Assembly (NCBI RefSeq): GCF_005502745.1
Contig: NZ_SCNL01000014.1
Coordinates: 35,057 to 99,056 of the forward strand
Direction of reading: 5' to 3'
DNA from: Sphingomonas sp. 3P27F8
GTDB lineage: Bacteria; Pseudomonadota; Alphaproteobacteria; Sphingomonadales; Sphingomonadaceae
Length of the DNA stretch: 64,000 nt
Part shown: positions 38,297 through 46,585 of the stretch, in pieces
Layout of the letters: the number at the start of each line of letters is the position of its first letter
How positions within the stretch are numbered: position 1 is the stretch's first letter
The notes under the pieces: model-generated
What the model was told of the DNA's origin: nothing
The model's input: the letters and a program-made list of their open reading frames with translations, nothing else
Database searches by the model: none
Made by a program: the position numbers and the translations under genes

Positions 38297-38701
38297 ATGG
38301 ACCATCGCATCACCCACACCTGCGGCCATGAGCAAACCCATTTCATTGCCGGGTTCGCGTCGCAGCAGGAGCGCAAGGCCACCTGGCTGCGCACGACGGT
38401 CTGCGGCGCGTGCTACCGCAAGCAGCGCCAGGAAGAGAACGAGCGCGACGCCGCGGCCTCGCAACAAGCCGTTGCCCATCTGTCGCTGGCGCCGCTCAAC
38501 GGCTCGGAACGACAGGTCAGCTGGGCAACGACCATTCGCGCGAAACGGATCGCCTTGCTGCGCAAGGATCAACCTCTCGATAGCGTCGAAACCGGCGCGG
38601 CGCTGCTCGGCATCGCGGACGCCAAATGGTGGATCGACAACCGCGACGCGACCGACGCGCAGTTGCTCGCCTCGGCAGGGGTGGCTCAGGCTCCCGGCTG
38701 A
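38297..38701 (+). CDS. hypothetical protein with zinc knuckle
   Basis: 134 residues. ITHTCGHEQTHFI and TTVCGACYRKQRQ give a C/H...CxxC pattern typical of a small zinc-binding domain. The rest is helical (AKWWIDNRDATDAQLL). Its 3' end overlaps the opposite-strand receiver gene by 16 bases. No named family. Confidence 0.6.
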   Translation: MDHRITHTCGHEQTHFIAGFASQQERKATWLRTTVCGACYRKQRQEENERDAAASQQAVAHLSLAPLNGSERQVSWATTIRAKRIALLRKDQPLDSVETGAALLGIADAKWWIDNRDATDAQLLASAGVAQAPG

Positions 38702-39117
38702 ACCGGCGTCGTCACCGCATTCTTCAGCGGCGCGGGCTTCTTGCCGTCAGGCAGCGTCCTGCGGAGGTGCTCGTGGACGATCGCAGCCGAGAAGGGCTTC
38801 GGGATGAACGTCGCCTTCTCGGGCATGTCACCCGGATTGGGACGGATATTGCCGCTGGCGATCACGATCTCGATCCAGGGCCAGTGCTGTGCGACATGAC
38901 GCGCCAGCGCAAAGCCGTTGATCGATCCCGGCATCTCGACATCGGAGAACAGCAGGATGGTGTTGTCGGCCTGCTCCTCCAGCAGCACGATCGCGGTATC
39001 GCCGTCCATCGCCTCATGACAGCGAAAGCCGGCGTCCTCCAGGATCAGCGTCATGTCCATCAGGATGATCGGGACGTCATCGACCGCGAGCGCGAAAGGT
39101 ACGGTCGAAGTGTTCAT
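38686..39117 (-). CDS. single-domain response regulator
   Basis: 143 residues. ALAVDDVPIILM (acidic pocket), LLFSDVEMPG with phospho-acceptor D59, IVIASGN and FIPKPF with K107 make up a complete receiver domain; there is no output domain. Such stand-alone receivers often act in general-stress or chemotaxis phosphorelays in sphingomonads. The ATG at 39117 with AGAGGT upstream is the natural start; the frame continues upstream, fused to an IS1380 transposase remnant. Confidence 0.8.
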   Translation of the reverse strand: MNTSTVPFALAVDDVPIILMDMTLILEDAGFRCHEAMDGDTAIVLLEEQADNTILLFSDVEMPGSINGFALARHVAQHWPWIEIVIASGNIRPNPGDMPEKATFIPKPFSAAIVHEHLRRTLPDGKKPAPLKNAVTTPVQPGA

Positions 39118-39609
39118 CACCTCTACAACCGCCTGTATCTGTAGGCGCTTGCAATCGTAACTGGCGCAGTAGATGTCGATCATCGCGGACATCATCCTGG
39201 CCAACTCGCGTGTGGTCGGCGCATTTTCCCACCGGCTCATCGTTGGTTGGCTGGCCAGCCCCGCGCCCGATCCCGGCAGCTTGCCCAGCGCCAGGCGGAA
39301 GCCCGGATCGTCACGCAGAGCGTCGAGATCATCGGCGTCCTCGTAGCCGCACGCGATCGCGAACACGCGGGCACGCAGTATGTCATCAAGGCGATGGATC
39401 ACCCGCGCAGGATCGCGCGGATCGGCAATGCAAGCCGCAAGCCGCCGGCAAAGCCCCATCGCGCGCTCGGCCTGTGCCAGCAGCAGAACACCGCCATCCG
39501 AGGTGAGCCGACCTCCGTCGAACGCGGCTGTGATCTTCTTGCGCCCGATCGCTGGAAACGAAAATCCCGGCGCGCTATCATCGCTCCCGGCGGGTGTGGT
39601 CCGTGGCAT
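39118..39609 (-). pseudogene. IS1380-family transposase, 5' fragment
   Basis: About 150 codons: ITAAFDGGRLTSDGGVLLLA and RVIHRLDDILRARVFAIACG plus LASQPTMSRWEN are the N-terminal signature of IS1380 transposases (usual length ~430-450). It ends soon after DIYCASY, the expected mid-protein sequence, where unrelated DNA starts, and runs without stop into the receiver gene. The catalytic DDE residues downstream are lost, so it is inactive. Confidence 0.8.
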
Positions 39610-39734
39610 AAATTGCCTCGCTGCAGGAATGGCCTAGACACCCATTTTCCTACATCAAAGCAATCGCTTAAACCACTCCCGCCAACCCTTCTGACCGAAC
39701 CCGATGAATAAGCCGGGCTAGAGGCGGCCGAGTG

Positions 39735-39950
39735 ATGAAACGGCATCGCTCCACCTTTCGCCGTCAATGGTCGTGGCCGATCGCCCTCGCGGCGCTGACC
39801 CTGTTCGGCTTGCTCTCGGCGCTGTTCGGCGAAGGCGGCATCTGGTGGTGCCTGTCGTGGGCGGCGCTGGCGATCCCGCTGCTGGTGATCGCGCGCCACG
39901 TCCTGCGACCGACAGGGAGGCCGCAACATGCTCGCCACCATGCGCCCTGA
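39735..39950 (+). CDS. small membrane protein before tonB
   Basis: 71 residues with two membrane helices (WPIALAALTLFGLLSALF; WCLSWAALAIPLLVIAR) and basic ends. Overlaps the TonB gene start by 23 bases, which suggests co-translation. Small proteins of this kind often accompany tonB in sphingomonads (iron uptake), but no function is established. Confidence 0.6.
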   Translation: MKRHRSTFRRQWSWPIALAALTLFGLLSALFGEGGIWWCLSWAALAIPLLVIARHVLRPTGRPQHARHHAP

Positions 39951-40704
39951 CGGCGACGACGCGCGCCAGGCGCGCGACGATGCCGAAACGCTGCCGATCG
40001 TGCTGCCGCTCCCGGTCGAGCGGCATCCCTATGCCCCGCCGCCCGAACACAAGATATTCGGCTTTCTCGGCACATGCCTGGTCTTTGCCGTGGCCTTCGC
40101 CGGCCTGCTCCTGACGTTCGAGCATCATTTCAACCCGCCGCCGCCCTCGGCGCCGCTGGTGGTGAGCCTGCTTCCGCTCGCCTCGCCGCCCGAGACGCCG
40201 CCCAAACCGAAAGAGGCGCCCAAGCCGGTCGAGAAGCACCAGCGCCAGCCCACGCCGCAAAAGGTCGTGCCGGTCGAGCGTCCGATCATCCCGGTCCCGA
40301 CGATCGCGCCGCCCCCACCCGCGCCAGCGGTGAAGCCCGTCGATCCGACGCCCCCGCAACCGGAAACCGCCGCGCCCAAGACGGCGCCGGCGCCCCCCGC
40401 GCCGCAGGTATCGAGCAACGCGCCCGATACGTGGGAGGGCCGCGTTCTCGCCCGCTTGCAGAAATACCAGCGCTATCCCGGCGCGGCGAAGAGCGCCCGC
40501 CAGCAAGGCGTCGCCTATATCCGGTTCCGGATGAACCGCGACGGCCATGTGCTATCCTCGTCGCTGGTGCGGAGTTCCGGCTTCCCGGCGCTCGATCAGG
40601 CCGCGCTCGACACGCTGCGCCGCGCTGATCCGCTCCCCAAGATTCCGCCCGAACGGCCCGACGAAATCGAGCTGGTAGTGCCTGTGGAGTTCCTATTACG
40701 TTGA
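39928..40704 (+). CDS. tonB: energy transducer TonB
   Basis: 258 residues. One N-terminal membrane helix (GFLGTCLVFAVAFAGLLLTF), a long Pro-rich spacer (about 70-165) that spans the periplasm, and the C-terminal TonB fold with YPGAAKSARQQGVAYIRFRM and SGFPALDQAALDTLRRADPL. It passes proton-motive energy to outer-membrane receptors. No exbBD is nearby. The stop overlaps the next start (TTGA). Confidence 0.9.
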   Translation: MLATMRPDGDDARQARDDAETLPIVLPLPVERHPYAPPPEHKIFGFLGTCLVFAVAFAGLLLTFEHHFNPPPPSAPLVVSLLPLASPPETPPKPKEAPKPVEKHQRQPTPQKVVPVERPIIPVPTIAPPPPAPAVKPVDPTPPQPETAAPKTAPAPPAPQVSSNAPDTWEGRVLARLQKYQRYPGAAKSARQQGVAYIRFRMNRDGHVLSSSLVRSSGFPALDQAALDTLRRADPLPKIPPERPDEIELVVPVEFLLR

Positions 40705-41141
40705 GCGCGCCCTTCTCCCCGATCGCGCTGCGTCGCCGCCCCGCGCTCGAACGCCGCGCCCTCGCCATGCTGCGCGGCGACGAACAGCATTTCCATGCCG
40801 ATGAAGATGCCCGCGCCTCGGAGCCGTCGCGCCAGGCCGCGAAGTCGCAAGCGCTGTTCTTCGCCGAGCTGCGCCGCGTGGCGGCCCGCCACGGCATCAC
40901 CGTGCTGCCGCCCGGTTCCCGCCTCGTCGGCGAGGGCGAAATGCTGCTGCTGACGTGGCTCGCGCAGGAACAGCGTATCACCAGCCACGGCCGCGCCATC
41001 CCGGCCGATCCGCTGCTGATCGCGGCCGTCGCCCGCTGCGCAGGCCTGCTCGATGCGCTCGGCATCCATCTCGGCCCGAATACCCTCTATGGGGCGCGGC
41101 TGCGCGGAAATCACGCGAGCGGGGCCGGGTCCGCCCTATAG
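40701..41141 (+). CDS. hypothetical protein, TTG start
   Basis: 146 residues, basic helical N-terminus (LRRRPALERRALAMLRGDEQ) and a C-terminal GIHLGPNTLYGAR segment. The TTG start within the TonB stop codon (TTGA) argues for translational coupling. No known family. Its 3' end overlaps the convergent WGR gene by six bases. Confidence 0.5.
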   Translation: MSAPFSPIALRRRPALERRALAMLRGDEQHFHADEDARASEPSRQAAKSQALFFAELRRVAARHGITVLPPGSRLVGEGEMLLLTWLAQEQRITSHGRAIPADPLLIAAVARCAGLLDALGIHLGPNTLYGARLRGNHASGAGSAL

Positions 41142-41408
41142 CGGCCGATAGGCGACGCCGATCCGGTTCTCGGCCGAGTTGCGCCGGCGCAAGGTCGCGG
41201 CGATATGGCGCTCGGCCGCCTCGCGATCGGCGAAGGCGTGGGAACGGGCCTGACCGCGCGCGCCGATCCGGCCCCAGCGGGTTTCCACCAAGATCATGCC
41301 GAACAGGTCGAGGCTCGCGGTGATGCTGTAGCCGCGCCGGACGTTGCGGGCCGGGTCAAGCGCCACCAGCTCGATCGGATCACAAAGCGGGAGAGCTGCG
41401 CCATTCAT
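41136..41408 (-). CDS. WGR-domain protein
   Basis: 90 residues. NVRRGYSITASLDLFGMILV, then ETRWGRIGARGQ and AERHIAATLRRR: a complete WGR domain, a small beta fold found in poly(ADP-ribose) polymerases and in bacterial proteins such as those beside MolR, where it contacts nucleic acid ends. Stand-alone WGR proteins occur on alphaproteobacterial plasmids; function unknown. Confidence 0.8.
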   Translation of the reverse strand: MNGAALPLCDPIELVALDPARNVRRGYSITASLDLFGMILVETRWGRIGARGQARSHAFADREAAERHIAATLRRRNSAENRIGVAYRPL

Positions 41409-41620
41409 GGCGCAAAGCCTACAAAATCAGGCCCGCGAAGTCCGGCGACATTCCTGAATCAGTGCGGGGGCGGTGATTCACAAAAGCGATCAGCGCGCCC
41501 GTGGTGCAGATTTCGATACACCGTGTTCAGCCGTTGAACACCGCCCGATCGGCTTGCCCATGACCGAGATGGCGAAGCCTGCTAGAAGATCGATGAAGCT
41601 GCGCGAACGGAGGGCGGCAC

Positions 41621-41707
41621 ATGGTTCAGGGCATCGTCATCGTCGCCATCCTGGCCGGCGCCGTTTGGTTCCTGATCCGGCATTTCAAGCGCGGCTGCTG
41701 CGACTGA
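41621..41707 (+). CDS. 28-residue Cys-tailed membrane peptide
   Basis: MVQGIVIVAILAGAVWFLIR, then HFKRGCCD and stop: one membrane helix with a basic, double-Cys tail, like FeoB-associated Cys-rich membrane proteins. A GGAGGG ribosome site precedes it. No feoAB is nearby. Confidence 0.45.
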   Translation: MVQGIVIVAILAGAVWFLIRHFKRGCCD

Positions 41708-41789
41708 GGTTCGGCCTCGCTATTGGGCGGCCTTCAGCTCCGTCGTACAATACACCGGATTCTTGGCCTTGGCCGCCCTCCATTCGTCA

Positions 41790-42053
41790 TCAGCGCAACT
41801 GGCTGTCCTTGCTGCCCCGGCGATTGATGCCGGTGAAGGTGGGGCGCTTATCGCGTTCGCTTTGACAGGCGACACAGGTTCTTACGCCGGGTATGGCCGT
41901 GCGGCGTTTCGCGGGGATTTCGTCGCCGCACACCTCGCAGTCGGTGCTACCCTCGCCGGAAGGCAGACGCGATCGGGCGGCGAAAACCGCGTCCATGATC
42001 GTTGCATCAATCTGGTCCTGCACCGCACTATCGGGTGCCCATCCATTTGCCAT
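41790..42053 (-). CDS. DksA/TraR-like zinc-finger protein
   Basis: 87 residues. CEVCGDEIPAKRR ... TCVACQSERD is the C4 zinc finger of the DksA/TraR family, which bind the RNA polymerase secondary channel. Only a short N-terminal helix precedes it, as in TraR. The ATG at 42053 with GAGGAG upstream is chosen over an in-frame ATG at 42167. A site of the FrmR-like consensus lies 95 bases upstream, linking it to formaldehyde response. Confidence 0.8.
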   Translation of the reverse strand: MANGWAPDSAVQDQIDATIMDAVFAARSRLPSGEGSTDCEVCGDEIPAKRRTAIPGVRTCVACQSERDKRPTFTGINRRGSKDSQLR

Positions 42054-42147
42054 CGCCGCAAGCTCCTCGATTTTGACCTTGGGGGTCAGATAGTCGGGGG
42101 CGCATGGGCCAAGCACGCGACTATCCAGCACAGCACCCGAATATAGG

Positions 42148-42164
42148 GTACTCCCTGCCAGTAT
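42148..42164. promoter_or_regulatory. putative FrmR-type operator 1
   Basis: GTACTCCCTGCCAGTAT, matching ATACTCC-N3-CCAGTAT at 16 of the fixed positions except one; 95 bases before the DksA/TraR-like gene. Confidence 0.6.
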
Positions 42165-42180
42165 CAAGGAGTGCGCAAAT

Positions 42181-43077
42181 TTAGCTCAGGACGGATTTAT
42201 GGGGTTCCAGTGGAGCGGGTAGATCTTCTTCGCCAAGCAGCGACAACATATCCCGCTCGATTGTCCGCTTCATCGCATAAAGCGGCAGACAGTTGGGCTC
42301 GACGCCGAACGGGTCTTCCAGCTCGTGTCCCAGCGCGTCGAGGCCGAAAAAGGTATAGGCGGTAAGGAGCACCGGCAGGAGCGTCCACCAGTCGAGTGAT
42401 CCTGCGAGCGCGAAGGGAAGCATCACGCAAAAGATAATTGCGGTGCGATGAAGCAGCAGAGAATATGCGAACGGCACGGGCGTCGTGGATATCCGCTCGC
42501 AAGCGCCCTGAACCTTGCCGAAGGATCGCATGTCTTCTGCCACGACGGCATAGTGAATCGGCGTAATGACGCCAGTCTGCTTCAGGTGGAGCAGCCTACG
42601 CCCCATACGATCGAGCACGAGGTTGGTGACGTTCGGGCTCTTTGTCGCCGGGCCGATTTCGACCCACGGCGCAATAGCGGCGATTTCGTCCTCGCCGCGA
42701 AGGCGTGCGGTGAGGCCGCAGGCAAAGCCACATATGCTGTGGAGCAACGCTCGCCGATCCTCGTCAGGGAGAAGCGATGTCTCGCGCGCGAACGAACGGG
42801 CCGAGATAATCAGCTCGCCCCATAGCTGCCGCCCCTCCCACCATCGCGCATAGCAGGCATTGTTGCGAAAGCTCATGAAGATCGAGAGCGCGATGCCGAT
42901 CAGGGTGAAAGGGATCGTCGAGATACGCGCGAAAATGCCGGGATGGGCTTGGGCGGCCAGGATGGCGATCACACTGACGATCGCTATCGCCGCCAGCCTC
43001 CGCGCGATGCGCGGCAAGATCGAGCCATGCACGGTGAAAATGATATCTTGGAAGCTCGGTTGCGATCGAACGATCAT
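42181..43077 (-). CDS. bestrophin-family anion channel
   Basis: 298 residues. FTLIGIALSIFMSFRNNACYARWWEGR is the bestrophin/YneE signature (given here in two parts: FMSFRNNACYARWWEGR), with four membrane helices and DPFG..PNCLPLYAM near the end. Bacterial bestrophins form pentameric, chloride- or cation-conducting channels. It lies at the end of the cydAB operon, 67 bases after the DUF2474 gene, and may adjust membrane potential during respiration through the bd oxidase. Function inferred from family only. Confidence 0.85.
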   Translation of the reverse strand: MIVRSQPSFQDIIFTVHGSILPRIARRLAAIAIVSVIAILAAQAHPGIFARISTIPFTLIGIALSIFMSFRNNACYARWWEGRQLWGELIISARSFARETSLLPDEDRRALLHSICGFACGLTARLRGEDEIAAIAPWVEIGPATKSPNVTNLVLDRMGRRLLHLKQTGVITPIHYAVVAEDMRSFGKVQGACERISTTPVPFAYSLLLHRTAIIFCVMLPFALAGSLDWWTLLPVLLTAYTFFGLDALGHELEDPFGVEPNCLPLYAMKRTIERDMLSLLGEEDLPAPLEPHKSVLS

Positions 43078-43144
43078 GGTCCGTGGAATGTCCTTCGCCT
43101 GTTTGCCGGCATTTCCCTCGGCAGCTCGTCGAAACGAGCTGCCG

Positions 43145-43261
43145 TCAGGGTTTGAGGATGAGGCGAATGACCTGCGCGACAGCCCCCAGCGCCAAAACGC
43201 TGGCCGCCCAGATTAAGACCATCCAGGCGAGCCGTCGACCGAGCGGTTTTTGCTCATCCAT
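43145..43261 (-). CDS. 38-residue bd oxidase accessory peptide (DUF2474-like)
   Basis: MDEQKPLGRRLAWMVLIWAA then SVLALGAVAQVIRLILKP: a basic start and one membrane helix. It starts in a TGATG overlap with cydB. Small single-helix proteins at this place (CydX, CydY, DUF2474) are third subunits needed for stable cytochrome bd. Too short for most gene finders. Confidence 0.75.
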   Translation of the reverse strand: MDEQKPLGRRLAWMVLIWAASVLALGAVAQVIRLILKP

Positions 43262-44271
43262 CAGTGATAGCCGTGGGCGCCGACCTTACCGCGGAACACC
43301 CAATAGGCCCACGCGGTATAGCCGAGAATGATCGGAATGATGATGGCCGCACCCGCCAGCATGAAGAGCTGGCTTTGCGGGGGAGCGGCTGCATCCCAGA
43401 TCGTGACGGCGCGGGGAACGACATAGGGATAGATGCTGATCCCCAGCCCAACGAAACCGAGAAAGAACAGGCCAAGCGCCATAATGAAGGGCAGACGCTC
43501 CGCGCCGCGCTTCAGACTCCAGAAGAAGGTTGCAGCGCAGATTGCCACCAGCAGAGGAACCTGCGCGGTGAGAAGCACGCCGGGCATCGCAAACCAGCGT
43601 CGCCAATAGTCATAGGTCAGGAACGGCGTCGCCGCACTGACGGCGAAAAGCGCGAGTAGCGTCGCACCGCCGAGCCAAAATGCCAGTCGACGGGCGCGTT
43701 CCTGGCCCGGCCCTTCGGTTTTCCAGACCAGCCAGGCCGCGCCGAGAAGCGCATATCCGATTACGACTGCCGCGCCGGTCAAGAGGCTGAACGCGCTCAG
43801 CCAATCCAGCCATCCCCCGGCATAGGCATCGGCCTCGACCCGCACGCCTTGCAGGATCGCGCCCAGCGTGATCCCCTGCGAGAACGCCGCGAGAACGGAC
43901 CCAAAGCTGAAGGCGACATCCCAGAAGGGACGATGGCGTGGATCTCGCCAACGAAACTCGAATGCCACCCCGCGGAACACGAGACCGAGCAACATCGCGA
44001 TGATGAGCGGGTAGGTCGCGGGAAGGATGATGGCGTAGGCAAGGGGAAAGGCCGCGAAGAGACCGCCTCCGCCCAGCACCAGCCATGTTTCGTTGCCATC
44101 CCAGACCGGCGCGATCGAGTTCATCGCCTGATCGCGCTCCCCTCCGACCGAAAGGCTCGGGAAGAGGATGCCGATCCCCAGATCGAACCCGTCCATCACG
44201 ACATAGGCGAAGACAGCAAAACCGATGATACCGGCCCAGATTATGGTGAGATCGAGGTGCTCCATGTTCAT
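43261..44271 (-). CDS. cydB: cytochrome bd quinol oxidase subunit II
   Basis: 336 residues, eight to nine membrane helices. IIGFAVFAYVVMDGFDLGIG and SIAPVWDGNETWLVLGGGGL are the family signature. With subunit I it forms the bd oxidase that reduces oxygen with electrons from quinol; the CIO-type form in alphaproteobacteria is cyanide- and NO-tolerant. ATGA overlap with cydA and TGATG overlap with the small third gene show tight coupling. Confidence 0.95.
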   Translation of the reverse strand: MNMEHLDLTIIWAGIIGFAVFAYVVMDGFDLGIGILFPSLSVGGERDQAMNSIAPVWDGNETWLVLGGGGLFAAFPLAYAIILPATYPLIIAMLLGLVFRGVAFEFRWRDPRHRPFWDVAFSFGSVLAAFSQGITLGAILQGVRVEADAYAGGWLDWLSAFSLLTGAAVVIGYALLGAAWLVWKTEGPGQERARRLAFWLGGATLLALFAVSAATPFLTYDYWRRWFAMPGVLLTAQVPLLVAICAATFFWSLKRGAERLPFIMALGLFFLGFVGLGISIYPYVVPRAVTIWDAAAPPQSQLFMLAGAAIIIPIILGYTAWAYWVFRGKVGAHGYH

Positions 44272-45680
44272 GCCTCCCGTCCGGTCGATGCCACGACGCC
44301 GCTCGCCGGCGTAATGCCCGCCGCGCGTTGCGGCACCTTGGACGGTTCCGGCTCACCGGCTGCGGGCGGCTTTGCCATCATCCGGAGCAGATAATAGGTG
44401 CCGGCCCCGAAGGCGCCGAAATAGACGAGGATGAAAGCGACGAGGGACGCCGCGACGGCGGGTGCGGCCAAGGGGGAATGGGACTCTGCGGTTCGCAGCA
44501 GGCCGTAAACGGTGAAGGGCTGTCGCCCAACCTCCGTCGTGACCCATCCTGCTATGACCGCGACGAAACCTGACGGACCAAGCGCGACAGCGGCGCGGTG
44601 AAGCCAGTGCCAGTCATAGAGCTTGCCGCGCCAGCGGGCGAGCAGGCTCCAAAGTCCCAGCCCCAGCATGGCGAGGCCCATCGCCACCATGATCCGAAAC
44701 GACCAGAAGACGATCGGCGTGGGCGGCCAGCGATCGCGCGGGAAGTCGTTGAGGCCGGGGAGGGGCGCTTTGGGATCGTGCTTGAGGATAAGCGATCCCA
44801 GATAGGGGATTTCGACCTTGCCGTGGACCACCGCATCCTTGTTGCTCGGGAGGCCGAAAAGGATGAGCGAAGCGCCGTCGGGGCTGGCCTCATAATGACC
44901 TTCCATCGCGAGAACCTTCGCCGGCTGATGCTCCAGCGTGTTGAGGCCGTGCTGATCGCCCGCGAGAATCTGGATCGGAGCGACGAGCGCCGCCATCCAC
45001 ATCGCCATCGAGAACATCTTGCGCGCGCCGGGATTCGCGCGGTCGCGCAGAAGGTGCCATCCCCCGACCGCACCGACGACCATCGCCGTCGTCAGATAGG
45101 CCCCGATGACCGTGTGAACGAGGCGGTATGGAAAGCTCGCGTTGAAGATGATCGGAAGCCACGAACCTGCGGGCACGAACTGGCCCTTGGCATTGATCGC
45201 ATAGCCTGCCGGCGTCTGCATCCAGCTATTCACGGAAATGATCCAGGTCGCCGAGATGAGCGTCCCGACGGCGACCATGCAGGTCGCGAAAAAGTGCGGC
45301 CCTTTGCCCACCTTGTTGATTCCGAACAGCATGACACCGAGGAAGCCCGCCTCAAGGAAGAACGCGGTGAGAACCTCATAGGCCATCAACGGGCCGATGA
45401 CGGGGCCGGCTTTGGCCGAGAAGACCGACCAGTTCGTCCCAAACTGATAGGACATGACCACGCCCGAGACCACGCCCATGCCGAAGGCTACGGCGAAGAT
45501 CTTGAGCCAATAGCGGTAGAGGTTGGCGTAAACGCCGCTCCCCGTTTTCAGCCACAACCCTTCAAGCACCATCAGGTAGCTTGCCGTGCCGATGGAGAAG
45601 GCCGGAAAAATGAAGTGGAAGGAGACCGTGAACGCGAATTGCGCGCGCGCCAGGATTACCGGATCGAGATTCGCAAGCAC
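44268..45680 (-). CDS. cydA: cytochrome bd quinol oxidase subunit I
   Basis: 470 residues from GTG at 45680, which has AGGGAG eight bases upstream and starts where the family does (LANLDPVILARAQFAFTVSF); the frame is open to 45803 but that DNA carries an operator. Conserved heme ligands: His in FHFIFPAFS, GWHLLRDR, and SMAMWMAALVAPIQILAGDQ HG region with the Q-loop. The short Q-loop is CIO type. Site 2 of the FrmR-like consensus lies 104 bases upstream of the start. Confidence 0.92.
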   Translation of the reverse strand: MLANLDPVILARAQFAFTVSFHFIFPAFSIGTASYLMVLEGLWLKTGSGVYANLYRYWLKIFAVAFGMGVVSGVVMSYQFGTNWSVFSAKAGPVIGPLMAYEVLTAFFLEAGFLGVMLFGINKVGKGPHFFATCMVAVGTLISATWIISVNSWMQTPAGYAINAKGQFVPAGSWLPIIFNASFPYRLVHTVIGAYLTTAMVVGAVGGWHLLRDRANPGARKMFSMAMWMAALVAPIQILAGDQHGLNTLEHQPAKVLAMEGHYEASPDGASLILFGLPSNKDAVVHGKVEIPYLGSLILKHDPKAPLPGLNDFPRDRWPPTPIVFWSFRIMVAMGLAMLGLGLWSLLARWRGKLYDWHWLHRAAVALGPSGFVAVIAGWVTTEVGRQPFTVYGLLRTAESHSPLAAPAVAASLVAFILVYFGAFGAGTYYLLRMMAKPPAAGEPEPSKVPQRAAGITPASGVVASTGREA

Positions 45681-45783
45681 CAGATTTTCTCCCTGACTTT
45701 CGGCCTCCTCAACTGCGACCAGCGTTGTGGTGCTGCGGCGCGTGCTCGGCGAAAGGTGGAACAGCCTTGCGCACTTTAATACC

Positions 45784-45800
45784 ATACTCCCCACCAGTAT
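45784..45800. promoter_or_regulatory. putative FrmR-type operator 2
   Basis: ATACTCCCCACCAGTAT followed by CAAGGGGG; upstream of cydA. Confidence 0.6.
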
Positions 45801-45920
45801 CAAGGGGGCAGGGAACCATAGATCAGCTCCTGATGTTTGGAGGGGGAAAGCGGGCCGTTGCAGCTATGAATCGGCAGAGGCCGTCGACGAGCCGCGACCC
45901 TTAATTCACAAGCGGCTTGA

Positions 45921-45942
45921 AACTCCCCCCCTGTATAGTATG
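45921..45942. promoter_or_regulatory. putative FrmR operator at frmR
   Basis: AACTCCCCCCCTGTATAGTATG: a C tract followed by TATAGTAT, resembling the known FrmR/CsoR-type operators (G/C tract next to an ATA-rich half-site). It ends 26 bases before the frmR ATG, suitable for autorepression. Confidence 0.6.
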
Positions 45943-45968
45943 TAGTGGTGATCTTTCAGGAAAGCGCG

Positions 45969-46259
45969 ATGCCACATTCACCAGAGGACAAGAAGCGGGC
46001 CATCACACGCCTTCGCCGTATCAAAGGGCAGGCGGAAGCGCTGGAAAGGGCGATCGAGGCAGGTACGGACTGCGCACCCCTGCTCCAACAGATCGTGGCA
46101 ATGCGGGGAGCGACCAACGGATTGATGGCGGAGGTGATGGAGAGCCATCTTAAAGAGACGTTCGGACCCTCAAGCAAGGCGATTGGGGGGCAGGACGGTG
46201 ACTCTTACGATAATGACATGGAGGGGGTCATGAAGATATTGAGAACATATCTCAAATGA
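45969..46259 (+). CDS. frmR: formaldehyde-sensing repressor FrmR
   Basis: 96 residues, CsoR/RcnR/FrmR family. MPHSPEDKKRAITRLRRIKG, DCAPLLQQIVAMRGATNGLM and AEVMESHLKETFG match FrmR closely. The single Cys (TDCAPL, about 36) and the N-terminal proline after Met are the residues that react with formaldehyde in E. coli FrmR, relieving DNA binding. The start at 45969 is chosen to align with FrmR and give the exposed Pro2. Divergent to cydA and near the fdhA and frmA genes. Confidence 0.9.
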   Translation: MPHSPEDKKRAITRLRRIKGQAEALERAIEAGTDCAPLLQQIVAMRGATNGLMAEVMESHLKETFGPSSKAIGGQDGDSYDNDMEGVMKILRTYLK

Positions 46260-46585
46260 GCGCGGCCAAGATCATCCCGTATAGGTAATTATCTGGATAT
46301 CTGATGCGTATGTATCGGTAATGTGGTGGTAATAATGAAGATACGACCAATCTTCGCTTGGTACGATTTGTGGGTTGGCGTTTTCATAGATCGTCCGAAG
46401 AGGCGGATATATATTTTTCCGGTTCCGTGTCTTGGATTGATGATTCAGCTTCAACACGCCGCCGCATCCTGACCGATCTATCTTCCAAGGGTCTCAGTGC
46501 AGGATTGCCGCCGCCATGCCCGAGCGAGTCGAGCGCAATTGCGAATTGTCGCTGCGCCGGATGCCGCAGGCAGATGGGATAGCAT
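46260..46585. other. intergenic segment, no gene seen
   Basis: 326 bases between frmR and the LysR gene, AT-richer than the surroundings (TAATAATGAAGATACGACC). No frame with a ribosome site and no family match; probably the LysR promoter region. Confidence 0.4.

Noticed and set aside
45681..45803. N-terminal extension of CydA
   Set aside because: The extension would cover an FrmR-type site and is absent from the family; the GTG at 45680 has a good ribosome site.
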